Origin: Zobellella iuensis
Lineage (GTDB): Bacteria; Pseudomonadota; Gammaproteobacteria; Enterobacterales; Aeromonadaceae
Assembly: GCF_016746085.1 (NCBI RefSeq)
Contig: NZ_JAERTZ010000018.1
Location: forward strand, 1-64,000
Reading direction: 5' to 3'
Length of the DNA stretch: 64,000 nucleotides
The first letter of the stretch is position 1, and each line of letters starts with the position of its first letter. Position numbers and translations under genes: made by a program. This document shows positions 26,711 through 38,060 of this stretch, piece after piece. The notes below the pieces were generated by a model that was given only the letters and a program-made list of their open reading frames with translations, did not search any database and was not told where the DNA came from.

Positions 26711-26968
26711 ATGTGCCTGGGAATACCGGCCCGAATCGTGAGCATTGTGGATGCCGACGCCGGCCTGGCGCTGGCAGAGACCGCCGGGGTACGCCGGCAA
26801 ATCAATATCGCGCTGCTGGCTGCCGATGGGCGAGCACTCTCGACGCTGGTGGGGAAGTGGGTGTTGCTGCATGTGGGTTTTGCCATGGCGCTGATTGACC
26901 AGCAGGAAGCCGACCGCACCCTGGCCTTGCTGGCGCAAATGGAGCAGAGGGAATGTGATGAGCCTTAA
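26711..26968 (+). CDS. hypC: Hydrogenase maturation chaperone HypC
   Basis: Small chaperone that with HypD carries the Fe(CN)2CO unit. The 85 residues begin MCLGIPARIV, with the essential Cys2. ATG 26711 is fixed by this motif; the frame open from 26597 is non-coding leader. Its last codons overlap the start of hypD by 11 bp. Confidence 0.93.
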   Translation: MCLGIPARIVSIVDADAGLALAETAGVRRQINIALLAADGRALSTLVGKWVLLHVGFAMALIDQQEADRTLALLAQMEQRECDEP

Positions 26969-28097
26969 CACAGACTTTCGTGATGCCGACCGGGTACGGG
27001 CCCTGCTGGCCGCCATGACCCCGGTGGCCGGGCGGGTGGCGGCGCGCCTTGGCCGGCCGTTGCAGATCATGGAAGTGTGTGGCGGCCATACCCATGCCAT
27101 TTTTCGTTTCGGGCTGCACCAGCTCATCCCTGACGCCATCGAGTTTATTCACGGCCCCGGCTGCCCGGTATGCGTGCTGCCGGTGGCGGCGGTGGATCAG
27201 GCGGTCGCTCTGGCCCGGCAGCCCAATGTGATCCTGGCAAGCTTTGGTGATCCGCTGCGGGTGCCGGGCAGCCGGGGCAGTTTGCTGCAGGCCAAAGCCG
27301 AGGGCGCCGGGGTGAGGGTGCTTTATTCCCCCTATGACGCCCTGGCGCTGGCAAAGGCACATCCCCGCAAACAGGTGGTGTTTTTTGCCATCGGTTTCGA
27401 TACCACCATGCCGGGCACCGCCCATTCGATTCTGGCCGCCGACCGTGCCGGCATCGGTAACCTGCGTTTTCTCTGTCACCACATTCGGCTGATGCCGACC
27501 CTGACCGGCCTGCTTGAGGCGGGCGAGGTAAAGCTGGATGGCTTTGTGGGGCCGGGGCATGTCAGCATGGTGATCGGCAGCCGGGTGTATGCCCCCATTG
27601 CTCAGCAGTACCACAAGCCGCTGGTGATTGCCGGCTTTGAGCCGGTGGACTTTCTGCAGGCCCTGTATCAACTGGTGTTGCAGCTGGATCAGGGGCGTTG
27701 TGACATCGAAAACGCCTATGCCCGGGTGGTGGCGGAGACAGGCAATCCGGCCGCCCTGCAAGCAATCGATCAGGCGTTTGAATCGGGCGTTGACGGCCAC
27801 TGGCGCGGCCTTGGCCGGGTGCCGGGCTCGGGGGTGCGGATACGCGCACCATACCGGCATCTGGATGCGACCGGGCTGCTGGCCGTGGCAGTGCCGGTCA
27901 AGGCCGCCGATGATCCCGCCTGGTGCCATGGCGTGCTCACCGGCCGGATCAAGCCGGATCAGTGCCCGCTGTTTCGCCGCGGGTGCACCCCCGAGCACCC
28001 GGAGGGAGCCCTGATGGTATCGAGCGAGGGCGCCTGTGCCGCCTACTACCAATACCGGCCCGAGCAAGACCACCCCGAGGAGGCCCGCCGTGACTAG
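26958..28097 (+). CDS. hypD: Hydrogenase maturation protein HypD
   Basis: Iron-sulfur scaffold for assembly of the Fe(CN)2CO group. The 379 residues contain the conserved Cys41 motif EVCGGHTHAIFR, GPGCPVCVLP (Cys69, Cys72), and C-terminal cluster cysteines (CPLFRRGCTPEHPEGALMVS). ATG 26958 is used; a GTG one codon upstream is possible. It overlaps both hypC and hypE, implying translational coupling. Confidence 0.95.
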   Translation: MSLNTDFRDADRVRALLAAMTPVAGRVAARLGRPLQIMEVCGGHTHAIFRFGLHQLIPDAIEFIHGPGCPVCVLPVAAVDQAVALARQPNVILASFGDPLRVPGSRGSLLQAKAEGAGVRVLYSPYDALALAKAHPRKQVVFFAIGFDTTMPGTAHSILAADRAGIGNLRFLCHHIRLMPTLTGLLEAGEVKLDGFVGPGHVSMVIGSRVYAPIAQQYHKPLVIAGFEPVDFLQALYQLVLQLDQGRCDIENAYARVVAETGNPAALQAIDQAFESGVDGHWRGLGRVPGSGVRIRAPYRHLDATGLLAVAVPVKAADDPAWCHGVLTGRIKPDQCPLFRRGCTPEHPEGALMVSSEGACAAYYQYRPEQDHPEEARRD

Positions 28098-29124
28098 CGC
28101 CGAAAAGACCATCACCCTGGCTCACGGGGCCGGGGGTGGGGCCATGCATGGGTTGATCGACGGCCTGTTTTTGTCCGCCTTTGGCGATATGCCCTTGCTG
28201 CAAAAGGAGGATCAGGCCCGCTTGCCATTGGCCGGCCTGCAGGCCCGGGGGGACCGGTTGGCGCTGACCACCGACAGCTTTGTGGTCAGCCCGCTGGAAT
28301 TTCCCGGGGGCGACATCGGCAAGCTGGCGGTGTGTGGCACCTTGAACGATCTGGCCGTGGGCGGGGCCGTGCCGCTTTATCTGAGTGCCGCCTTTATCAT
28401 CGAGGAAGGACTGCCGCTGGCGCTGCTTGAACGCCTGGTCGGCTCCATGGCCGAGGCTGCCCGCCAGGCCGGGGTTACCATCGTCACCGGGGATACCAAG
28501 GTGGTGGAACGGGGCATGGCCGACAAACTCTTTATCAACACCACCGGCGTGGGAGTGATCCCGGCGGGGTTGAGCCTGTCCGTTGCCGCGGCCCGGCCCG
28601 GTGACAGAGTGCTGATCAACGGTCATGTAGGCGATCACGGCGCCGCCGTCATGCTGGCCCGGGAAGAGCTGGGACTGGAGGGGAAGCTTGCCAGCGACTG
28701 TGCCGCCCTGCACACGCTTATTCAGCCGGTGCTGGCGCAATGCGCAGGCGTGCGCTGCCTGCGCGACGCCACCCGCGGCGGCCTGGGAGGGGTGCTGAAC
28801 GAAATGGCCGAGGCGTCGTCGGTGGAGATTCGGCTGAACGAACAGGATCTGCCCATTCGCCCGCAGACCCAGGCGTTGTGCGAACTGCTGGGGCTGGAGC
28901 CGCTGCTGCTTGCCAATGAAGGGCTGGCCGCCATGGTGATCGCCCCCGAGCAGGCCGAGCAGGCCCTGGCGTTGTGGCATGCTCACCCCCTGGGCCGCCA
29001 TGCCCGCATTATCGGCGAGGTACGGGCGCCGGCTTCGCCGGGACGGCTCAGCCTGCTCGGTCCCTACGGTGGCGCGCGGCTGCTGGAGGTGCCTCATGGC
29101 CTGCAATTGCCACGGATCTGCTGA
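28090..29124 (+). CDS. hypE: Carbamoyl dehydratase HypE
   Basis: Dehydrates the HypF-derived thiocarbamate on its own C-terminal cysteine to a thiocyanate, the CN donor. The 344 residues belong to the AIR-synthase/PurM fold (LAHGAGGGAMHGLIDGLF, DATRGGLGGVLNEMA) and end in LPRIC, the conserved terminal Cys. GTG 28090 is chosen because GAGGAGGCC lies upstream and homologues begin near here. It overlaps the hypD stop. Confidence 0.94.
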   Translation: MTSAEKTITLAHGAGGGAMHGLIDGLFLSAFGDMPLLQKEDQARLPLAGLQARGDRLALTTDSFVVSPLEFPGGDIGKLAVCGTLNDLAVGGAVPLYLSAAFIIEEGLPLALLERLVGSMAEAARQAGVTIVTGDTKVVERGMADKLFINTTGVGVIPAGLSLSVAAARPGDRVLINGHVGDHGAAVMLAREELGLEGKLASDCAALHTLIQPVLAQCAGVRCLRDATRGGLGGVLNEMAEASSVEIRLNEQDLPIRPQTQALCELLGLEPLLLANEGLAAMVIAPEQAEQALALWHAHPLGRHARIIGEVRAPASPGRLSLLGPYGGARLLEVPHGLQLPRIC

Positions 29125-29126
29125 GC

Positions 29127-29453
29127 ATGCATGAGCTCTCGGTGGTGCGGGCCCTGCTGACCCAGCTCAAGCCTTATCAACACCGGGAGATCCGCCGCAT
29201 TACCGTCGAGGTGGGCGCCATGAGCTGCGTGGATGGTGAGCGGCTGCAGTTCTGTTTTGACATGGTCAAGGAAGAGGCCGGGTTAAGCGGTGCCGAGCTG
29301 GTCATCCAGATGGTGCCGGCCCGGGCCGAATGCCGGCACTGCGGCCGGCATTTCACCCCGGACAAGCCGGGGGACGCCTGTCCCTGCAGCAGCCACGACT
29401 ATACTTTGATGTCAGGAAGGCAACTGCTGTTAACGGAAATAGGATTCGGCTGA
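29127..29453 (+). CDS. hypA: Hydrogenase nickel-incorporation protein HypA
   Basis: Nickel-binding metallochaperone acting with HypB. The 108 residues start MHELSVV with the Ni-binding His2, and carry a zinc site CRHCGRHF...CPC. Start 29127 is fixed by the MHE motif; it begins 2 bp after hypE and its stop overlaps hypB. Confidence 0.93.
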   Translation: MHELSVVRALLTQLKPYQHREIRRITVEVGAMSCVDGERLQFCFDMVKEEAGLSGAELVIQMVPARAECRHCGRHFTPDKPGDACPCSSHDYTLMSGRQLLLTEIGFG

Positions 29454-30205
29454 TGTGTGGTCACTGCGGATGTTCTGGCGACAAGGCCCGGTTGTCGACA
29501 CCGGGCAGCGAAATCCATCGTCACCTTCGCCATGAAGGTGACAGCCTGCAACTGCAGCAGGCGCTGCTGGCCGGCAACGACGAACTGGCCCGGCAAAACC
29601 GCGACTGGTTGACCGCCCATGGTATTACCTGCATCAACCTGATGGGCACCCCGGGCGCCGGCAAGACCCGGCTGCTGGAAGCCACGTTTACCCATGTCAA
29701 TGCCTCCAGACAGACCGGCGCCGGCTGGCCGCCGATGGCGGTGCTGGAAGGGGATCAGCACACCCAGAACGATGCGCGGCGCATTCAGGCCTGTGGCGGC
29801 CGGGTGGTGCAGATCAACACCGGCACCGGCTGTCATCTGGACGCGCACATGATACAGGCGGGGCTGGCCACCCTGGCGGCGCCGGACGGCGCGCTGGTGC
29901 TGGTCGAAAACGTCGGCAACCTGGTGTGTCCGGCGCTGTTCGATCTGGGCGAGCAGCACCGCGTCGCCATGATGGCGGTGACCGACGGCGACGACAAACC
30001 GGAAAAATATCCTCATCTGTTTGCCGGCTGCGGGCTGGCCATTATCAACAAGGCCGATCTGCTGCCTTATCTGGAGGTTGATCTCGACAGCATAAAAAGC
30101 GCCCTGCGCCGGCTTAATCCTCATGTTCAGATCCTGGTGCTGTCGGCCCAGAGCGGCGAGGGGCTGAATGCCTGGTACGACTGGCTGTTGAGCACGCGGC
30201 CATGA
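29453..30205 (+). CDS. hypB: Hydrogenase nickel-incorporation GTPase HypB
   Basis: SIMIBI-class GTPase delivering nickel to the large subunit. The 250 residues start MCGHCGCSG, an N-terminal metal-binding Cys cluster, then a P-loop (NLMGTPGAGKTRLLEA), GDQHTQNDARRI, and the guanine motif NKAD. No His-rich nickel-storage stretch is present. The ATG overlaps the hypA stop by one base; hydB overlaps its end by 4 bp. Confidence 0.94.
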   Translation: MCGHCGCSGDKARLSTPGSEIHRHLRHEGDSLQLQQALLAGNDELARQNRDWLTAHGITCINLMGTPGAGKTRLLEATFTHVNASRQTGAGWPPMAVLEGDQHTQNDARRIQACGGRVVQINTGTGCHLDAHMIQAGLATLAAPDGALVLVENVGNLVCPALFDLGEQHRVAMMAVTDGDDKPEKYPHLFAGCGLAIINKADLLPYLEVDLDSIKSALRRLNPHVQILVLSAQSGEGLNAWYDWLLSTRP

Positions 30206-31314
30206 GCCGGCGTTTTCTGCCGCGAAAGCACCTGCACCGGCTGCATCACGCGCTGGTGCAGGCCGGTTATGAGGTGATTGGCCCGCAAGTGAAAGACGAC
30301 GCCATTGTGTTCGCGCCGCTGGCACATGTCGATCAACTTCCCTGGGGCTGGCAGGAGCAGGCCGACGCGGGCAGCTACCGCCTGCAGCGCACCGCCGGCG
30401 AGCGCGCCTTTGCCTGGAACACCGGCCCGCAGGGCCTCAAACCCTGGCTGTTTTTACCTGAGCAACCCCTTTGGCGGGCCGAGCACACCGGCGATGGCCT
30501 GCGTTTTCGCGCCGTGGAGCCGAAGCCCAGGCTGCTCGCGTTTATCGGCCTGCGGGGTTGCGATCTGGCGGCACTGCGCATTCAGGATCAGCATTTTATC
30601 AAAGGGCCTTATGCCGATGCCTTTTACCGGGCTCAGCGCGAGCACCTCTTTATCGTGGCGGTGAACTGCGGCCGCAGCGCCGACACCTGCTTTTGTGTGT
30701 CGACCGGCGACGGCCCCGAGGCCCGTTTCGGTTTTGATATTCTGCTCGACGAGCTGGCCGAGGGCTACCTGTTGCAGACCGGCAGCGACAAGGGCGAAAC
30801 CATTGCGGCTCAATTGCCGCTGAACAAGGCGACGAATAAGCAACTGAGCGAGGCGAAAACCGCGCTGGCGGCAGCCCGCCGGCAACAGCGAGTCATGCCC
30901 GGTGAAGCCGAACTGGCGCAGCTGGTGGACCGGCTCGACCACCCGCGCTGGCAGCAGGTGGCCGAACGCTGCCTGGCCTGCGGCAACTGCACCTCGGTCT
31001 GCCCTACCTGTTTTTGCTCGAAACAGGACACCGAAGGCGACATTCGCCATCGGCAGGCCGAGCAGGTGCAGCGCTGGGACTCCTGTTTCAGCGAGCAGCA
31101 CAGTTACATCACCGGCAAGGTGATCCGCCATGAACTCCGCCACCGCTACCGGCAATGGCTGGTGCACAAGCTGGCCACCTGGCAGCAGCAATTCGGCCGC
31201 AGTGGCTGTGTCGGCTGCGGTCGGTGCATTGCCTGGTGTCCGGTGGCCATCGATCTGGTGGAAGAGAGCCAGGCCCTGCTGGAGGAGCCATCACAGAAGG
31301 GCAAACATGGCTGA
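30202..31314 (+). CDS. hydB: Group 3b [NiFe] hydrogenase beta subunit (Fe-S)
   Basis: Electron-transfer subunit resembling sulfhydrogenase HydB and sulfite reductase subunit AsrA. The 370 residues have an N-terminal domain with FIGLRGCDLAALRIQDQHFI and conserved cysteines (NCGRSADTCFC), then two ferredoxin motifs: CLACGNCTSVCPTCFC (257-272) and CVGCGRCIAWCP (336-347). It should pass electrons between the NiFe module and the flavin subunit HydG. ATG start coupled to hypB; hydG starts inside its last codons. Confidence 0.9.
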   Translation: MSRRFLPRKHLHRLHHALVQAGYEVIGPQVKDDAIVFAPLAHVDQLPWGWQEQADAGSYRLQRTAGERAFAWNTGPQGLKPWLFLPEQPLWRAEHTGDGLRFRAVEPKPRLLAFIGLRGCDLAALRIQDQHFIKGPYADAFYRAQREHLFIVAVNCGRSADTCFCVSTGDGPEARFGFDILLDELAEGYLLQTGSDKGETIAAQLPLNKATNKQLSEAKTALAAARRQQRVMPGEAELAQLVDRLDHPRWQQVAERCLACGNCTSVCPTCFCSKQDTEGDIRHRQAEQVQRWDSCFSEQHSYITGKVIRHELRHRYRQWLVHKLATWQQQFGRSGCVGCGRCIAWCPVAIDLVEESQALLEEPSQKGKHG

Positions 31315-32125
31315 CGGGGTGCCCATGGTCGCCACCCTGGCGGCCAAAACCATGGAGATGCCGGGAGTACATACCCTGAGTCTGGCGCTGGACACGCACT
31401 CACCGTTCGACTTCGATTACGGCCAGTTCAACATGCTTTACCTGTTTGGCGCCGGTGAGGTGGCCATTTCCATCATGGGCTGGCATCAGGGGCTGTTGCA
31501 GCACACCATTCGCGCCGTGGGCCGGGTCACGCGGCCGCTGGTGGCGCTGGAGGTCGGCCAGCAGCTGGGCCTGCGCGGCCCCTTTGGCCGGGGCTGGCCA
31601 CTGGCGCAGCTGCGGGGGCGGGACCTGGTGTTTATTACCGCCGGGCTGGGCTGTGCCCCGGTGGTGGCGGCCATTCACCATGCGGTGGCCAACCGGGATC
31701 AATACGGTCGCATCGTGATCCTGCAAGGGGTCAAGCACCATGCCGATCTGCTGTGGCAGACGCAGTACCGGCGCTGGCAAACCCTGGGCGAATGCCAGGT
31801 ATTGCTGGCCGCCAGCGAGGAACACCGGCACCGGCATCACTGGCGGCTGGGGCTGGTGACCGAATTGCTGGCGCTGGCGGAGTTTGCTGCTGATCACTGT
31901 GCGGTCATGATGTGCGGGCCTGAGATCATGATGCTGGCGGCCCTTAAACAGCTGGCGCGCTTAAAAGTGGCGGACGAGGCGGTTTACATGAGCCTGGAAC
32001 GCAATTTTCAGTGCGGCCGGGGCCTATGTGGTCATTGTCAGCTGGGTCCGTATTTTGTCTGCAAGGATGGCCCGGTATTTCATTATCCGCAGGTCAAGCC
32101 CTGGCTGGGCAGGGAGGGCGTATGA
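31307..32125 (+). CDS. hydG: Group 3b [NiFe] hydrogenase gamma subunit (flavin, NAD(P)-binding)
   Basis: Diaphorase subunit of the ferredoxin reductase family (HydG/AsrB-like), where NAD(P) is reduced or oxidised. The 272 residues show an FAD-binding beta barrel, the nucleotide-binding region FITAGLGCAPVVAAIHHAV, MMCGPEIMMLAAL, and a C-terminal [2Fe-2S] site NFQCGRGLCGHCQLG with a later FVCKDGP. ATG 31307 lies 8 bp inside the end of hydB. NADP preference is inferred from the family. Confidence 0.9.
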   Translation: MADGVPMVATLAAKTMEMPGVHTLSLALDTHSPFDFDYGQFNMLYLFGAGEVAISIMGWHQGLLQHTIRAVGRVTRPLVALEVGQQLGLRGPFGRGWPLAQLRGRDLVFITAGLGCAPVVAAIHHAVANRDQYGRIVILQGVKHHADLLWQTQYRRWQTLGECQVLLAASEEHRHRHHWRLGLVTELLALAEFAADHCAVMMCGPEIMMLAALKQLARLKVADEAVYMSLERNFQCGRGLCGHCQLGPYFVCKDGPVFHYPQVKPWLGREGV

Positions 32126-32919
32126 CGGCAAAGCTGACCCTGGCGGTGCACAAGCTGACCTCCTGCTCCGGCTGCCAGCTGGCCTTGCTCAATCAGGGGC
32201 CGGCGCTGCTGGATTTATTGGAGGAAGTGGAGTTTGTGCATTTCATCGAGGCGGGCATAACCGGGCCGGAAAAAACCGTGGATGTGGCCTTTGTCGAGGG
32301 CAGTGTGTCCACGCCGGACGATCTCGAACGCGCCCGGCGCCTTCGCCGCAACAGCAAGCTGGTGGTGACCATGGGTGCCTGTGCCACCAGCGGCGGCATT
32401 CAGGCCCTGCGCAATCTGGCGGATGGCCCGGGCTGGAAAGCGGCCGTTTATGCCCGGCCTGACTTTATCGCCACCCTGGCCACGTCCACCGGGGTAGCCG
32501 AGCACATTCAGGTGGACTTTGAACTCTGGGGCTGCCCCATTACCGTGGAGCAGATGCGCCATTTTCTGCGTCAGTTGCGCCTAGGCGTGTGGCCCCGGCC
32601 CGAGACTGAAAAGCTGTGCATGGAGTGCAAGCGCCGCCAGCAGGTGTGCGTCATGGTCACCAGGGGCGCCCCCTGTCTGGGGCCGGTGGTGCGCACCGGC
32701 TGCGGTGCCCTCTGTCCCGCCTTTGGCCGGGCCTGCTATGGCTGTTTTGGTCCGTCCGAGCAGCCCAACGGCGACAGCCTGGCCAACCGCTTTGCCGGCC
32801 TGGGGCTGCTGCCCGACGACATTGCCCGGCGGTTTGCCGCCATTCACAGCCACAGTCCGCCGTTTCGCGAGCAGTACCGGCGCTGGCAGCGCATCGATGT
32901 GCGGGAGGTCGACGAATGA
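32122..32919 (+). CDS. hydD: Group 3b [NiFe] hydrogenase small subunit (delta)
   Basis: Small subunit carrying the Fe-S clusters next to the NiFe site. The 265 residues begin with LTSCSGCQLALLN, the proximal-cluster cysteines, followed by GACATSGG and a Cys-rich C-terminal half (CMECKRR, APCLGP, CGALCPAFGRACYGCFGP). No Tat signal peptide is present, so the enzyme is cytoplasmic, as expected for group 3. ATGA coupling with both neighbours. Confidence 0.92.
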   Translation: MTAKLTLAVHKLTSCSGCQLALLNQGPALLDLLEEVEFVHFIEAGITGPEKTVDVAFVEGSVSTPDDLERARRLRRNSKLVVTMGACATSGGIQALRNLADGPGWKAAVYARPDFIATLATSTGVAEHIQVDFELWGCPITVEQMRHFLRQLRLGVWPRPETEKLCMECKRRQQVCVMVTRGAPCLGPVVRTGCGALCPAFGRACYGCFGPSEQPNGDSLANRFAGLGLLPDDIARRFAAIHSHSPPFREQYRRWQRIDVREVDE

Positions 32920-34220
32920 AGAAAAAGGCCAGGCGTCGCATCGCTCTCAAGGTGCCTTTCGTGACCCGGCTGGAAGGGGAAGGCAGCCTGGAGCTGAACG
33001 CCAGAGGCGACCGCATCGACAGGTTGCATCTGGCCATTTTCGAGCCGCCCCGGTTGTTTGAGAAGTTTCTGGAAGGGCGGGGCTATCAGGAGGTGCCGGA
33101 TCTCAACGCCCGCATCTGCGGCATCTGCCCCATGGCCTACCAGCTCACTTCCATTCAGGCGATGGAGCGGTTGTTCGGCATAGAGCTGCCCCCGTCGCTG
33201 GTGCAACTGAGACTGCTGATGAATCTGGGAGAGTGGGTGCAAAGCCATGCCCTGCATATTCACTTTCTGGCGGCACCCGACTTTCTCGGGTTTGATCATG
33301 CTCTCGACATGGCCAAGGTGTTCCCCGAGGTGCTGAAACGGGGCATGTTGCTGCAGGAAGCCGGAAATGCCCTGATGGCGCTGCTGGGCGGTCGCTCCGT
33401 ACACCCGGTGGGGTTGCAGGTGGGGGGCTTTGGCCGTCTGCCCGATCACGAACGCTGGCATGAAGTGCGTGGGCTGGTGAAGCAGGCGCTGCCCGCCGCC
33501 GAGGCACTGGTGCGCTGGACCGCGGAGCTGACGTTGCCCGATTACAGCCACGACTTTATCTGGGTCAGCCTCACCGAGCCCGACGGTTATGCCATCAATG
33601 GTGGCTGTATCACCAGCAGCCATGGACTGAGCCTGGATTATTCCGACTACCCCCGACATTTTGCCGAGCATCAGGAGCCTCATTCCACCGCGCTCTATTC
33701 CCTGCTCGATGGCCAGGATTACCTGGTCGGCCCGCTGGCGCGGATGAACAACAGTTTTGAGCGGCTGCCTGCCGAGGTGCGCGCCCTGGCCCGGGAATGC
33801 GGCTTTGCGTTTCCCAGTCGCAACATGTTTACCAGCATTCGAGCCCGGGCACTGGAAATATACTGGGCTCTGTTCGAGGCCAATCGGTTGCTGGCGCAGC
33901 CATGCCCCAACGGCGAGGCCAGCCTGCCGGTCACTCCTACCGCGGGAGAATGCTGTTTCTGTACCGAGGCGCCGAGGGGCATGATTTATCATTATTACCG
34001 GCTGGATGAGCAGGGCCGGGTGCTGTCCTGCTCCATCATTCCGCCCACCAGTCAGAATCAGGCCCGTATCGAGCAGGATCTCAGGGCTTCGGTCACCCGC
34101 TTTGGCCTGCACCACAGCGATCAGGAGCTCAAACTGTTCTGCGAGCGGCTGATCCGCAACTACGACCCCTGCATTTCCTGCTCCACCCATTTTCTGCGGT
34201 TCAGGCTGCGGCGCGAATAG
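32916..34220 (+). CDS. hydA: Group 3b [NiFe] hydrogenase large subunit (alpha)
   Basis: Catalytic subunit for reversible H2 oxidation. The 434 residues contain both nickel motifs: RICGICP (Cys68, Cys71) and DPCISCSTH (Cys419, Cys422), so the active site looks intact. Nine residues follow the His (FLRFRLRRE), a C-terminal extension to be removed by a maturation protease, here probably the domain fused to HypF. In related archaeal enzymes the same subunit set reduces NADP or sulfur with H2, or evolves H2. ATG 32916 overlaps hydD by 4 bp. Confidence 0.94.
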   Translation: MKKKARRRIALKVPFVTRLEGEGSLELNARGDRIDRLHLAIFEPPRLFEKFLEGRGYQEVPDLNARICGICPMAYQLTSIQAMERLFGIELPPSLVQLRLLMNLGEWVQSHALHIHFLAAPDFLGFDHALDMAKVFPEVLKRGMLLQEAGNALMALLGGRSVHPVGLQVGGFGRLPDHERWHEVRGLVKQALPAAEALVRWTAELTLPDYSHDFIWVSLTEPDGYAINGGCITSSHGLSLDYSDYPRHFAEHQEPHSTALYSLLDGQDYLVGPLARMNNSFERLPAEVRALARECGFAFPSRNMFTSIRARALEIYWALFEANRLLAQPCPNGEASLPVTPTAGECCFCTEAPRGMIYHYYRLDEQGRVLSCSIIPPTSQNQARIEQDLRASVTRFGLHHSDQELKLFCERLIRNYDPCISCSTHFLRFRLRRE

Positions 34221-34319
34221 CCGGTTTATGGCTAAACTTGCCTCAAGAGCGTCAAAGGGCGGCATCATTCGGTCACCCGCTCTGCCACCCGTAAAGCCAC
34301 CGGCAAGCAGGAGGCTCGC

Positions 34320-36081
<1,762 letters not shown>

Positions 36082-36104
<23 letters not shown>

Positions 36105-37080
36105 CGGCAGCGGGCCGGACAGCCGTCACTTGCTGCAGTTGCTGCAGGCGATGTTGCGCATTCGCCGTTTTGAAGAGCGCTGCGCCGAGCTGTATATGGA
36201 AGAAAAAATCCGCGGTTTTCTGCATCTTTATATTGGTGAAGAAGCAGTGGCGGTGGGCGTGATGCAGGCGCTGACGGCGGAAGATGCGGTGATCGCCACC
36301 TACCGGGAGCACGGCCATGCGCTGGCCCGGGGGCTGGACATGAAAGCGGTGATGGCCGAGATGTTCGGCAAAGTCGGGGGCAGCAGCCGGGGGCGGGGCG
36401 GCTCCATGCATATTTTCGACAAGAACAAACGTTTCTATGGTGGCAATGCCATTGTCGCCGGCGCCCTGCCGATGGCGGTGGGACTGGCATTGGCCGACAA
36501 GCTGCAGAACCGCCGCCGGGTAACCTGCTGCTTCTTCGGTGAAGGGGCGGCGGCGGAAGGCGAATTTCACGAAAGCCTCAATTTGGCCCAGCTGTGGCAA
36601 CTGCCGGTGCTGTTCGTGTGTGAGAACAACCGCTACGCCATGGGCACGGCCCTGGCCATCTCCGAGTCGGAGCAGCACATTTACAGAAAGGCCGCCAGCT
36701 ATGGCCTGGACGCCCGCGAGGTGGACGGCATGCAGGTGGCGGCGGTGGAAGCGGCAGCCAGGGAGTCTTGTGACGCCATTCGTCAGGGGGGCGGGCCCCG
36801 CTTTCTGGAATGCCTGACCTACCGTTTTCGCGGTCACTCCATGTTTGATACCCAGCTTTACCGTACCCCGGATGAAGTGGAGCAATGGCAGCAAAAGGGC
36901 CCCATTGTGCAGCTCAGGAAACTTCTTGAACAGCGCGGTGAGCTGGATGACGCCCGGTGGCAGCAACTGGAGCAGGCGGTCAGATTGGAGTTGAATGAGG
37001 CTGTTTCCTTTGCCGAGCAGTCGGTGTTTGAGCCCGAGTCGGAGCTGTGCCGTGGCGTCTATCAGGAGCCGGAAGCATGA
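36082..37080 (+). CDS. 2-oxoacid dehydrogenase E1 alpha (pyruvate/acetoin type)
   Basis: Thiamine-diphosphate subunit of a PDH/acetoin-dehydrogenase type complex. The 332 residues carry the TPP motif from [15 protein letters not shown] to [12 protein letters not shown] and the RFRGHSMFD block of E1alpha. The heterotetrameric E1 type differs from the usual single-chain AceE of gammaproteobacteria. ATG 36082 is preferred (GAGGG 8 bp upstream), though ATGs at 36067 and 36076 are possible. It overlaps the synthetase gene and E1beta. Confidence 0.88.
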
Positions 37081-38060
37081 ATATGCCAGACATCAGCTAC
37101 CGTGAGGCGGTGCGGGAAGCCATACGGGAAGCCATTCGGCAGGATCCCCGGGTATTCCTGATGGGCGAGGATGTGGGCCATTATGGCGGCTGCTATGCGG
37201 TAACCAAGGGGCTGCTGCAGGAATTTGGCGAGCAGCGGGTGCGGGATACGCCCTTGTCCGAGTCCGGGTTTGTCGGGGCGGGGATAGGCGCGGCGCTGGG
37301 TGGCATGCGGCCCATTGTGGAGGTGATGACGGTCAATTTCAGCCTGCTGGCGCTGGATCAGATCGTCAACAATGCCGCCACCCTGCGCCATATGTCCGGT
37401 GGCCAGCTGGGGGTGCCGTTGGTGATCCGCATGGCCTGCGGCGCCGGCCGGCAGCTGGCGGCCCAGCATTCCCACAGTCTGGAAAACTGGTATGCCCATG
37501 TGCCCGGTCTCAAGGTGCTGGCGCCGGCCACCCTGGCCGATGCTCGCTACATGCTGGCCATGGCCCTGGCGGATCCCGATCCTGTGCTGCTGTTTGAACA
37601 TGTGTTGCTCTACAACATGACGGGGCCGTTGCCCACACCAGAGCAGTGCCCCGACATGCACCGGGCGCTGGTGCGCCGGCAAGGGACAGATCTCAGCCTG
37701 GTCAGTTACGGTGGCTCCATGCCTAAGGTACTGGACGCCGCCGAGTTGTTGCAAAGCCGGGACATCAGCGCCGAGGTGATCGATCTGCGCTGCCTGCGCC
37801 CACTGGATTTCGACACCCTGTTTGCCTCGGTCAACAAGACCCGGCGCCTGCTGGTAGTGGACGAAGGCTGGCGCACCGGCAGCCTGGCCGGCGAGATTTG
37901 CGCCCAGGTGGCGGAGCATTGCTTCTGGTCGCTGGATGCACCGCCCCAGCGGGTGTGTAGCAGAGAGGTACCGATTCCTTATCCTCGGCATCTGGAGCTG
38001 GCGGCCACCCCCCAGGTCGAGGGCATAATGGCTGCCGCCATCAGGGTGGTGGGAAAATGA
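37077..38060 (+). CDS. 2-oxoacid dehydrogenase E1 beta
   Basis: Transketolase-like partner of E1alpha. The 327 residues include [32 protein letters not shown] and the C-terminal swivel domain with [15 protein letters not shown]. It probably forms an alpha2beta2 E1 with the preceding gene. ATGA overlaps on both sides show tight coupling with E1alpha and E2. The substrate (pyruvate versus acetoin or another 2-oxoacid) cannot be decided from sequence. Confidence 0.9.
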   Translation: MNMPDISYREAVREAIREAIRQDPRVFLMGEDVGHYGGCYAVTKGLLQEFGEQRVRDTPLSESGFVGAGIGAALGGMRPIVEVMTVNFSLLALDQIVNNAATLRHMSGGQLGVPLVIRMACGAGRQLAAQHSHSLENWYAHVPGLKVLAPATLADARYMLAMALADPDPVLLFEHVLLYNMTGPLPTPEQCPDMHRALVRRQGTDLSLVSYGGSMPKVLDAAELLQSRDISAEVIDLRCLRPLDFDTLFASVNKTRRLLVVDEGWRTGSLAGEICAQVAEHCFWSLDAPPQRVCSREVPIPYPRHLELAATPQVEGIMAAAIRVVGK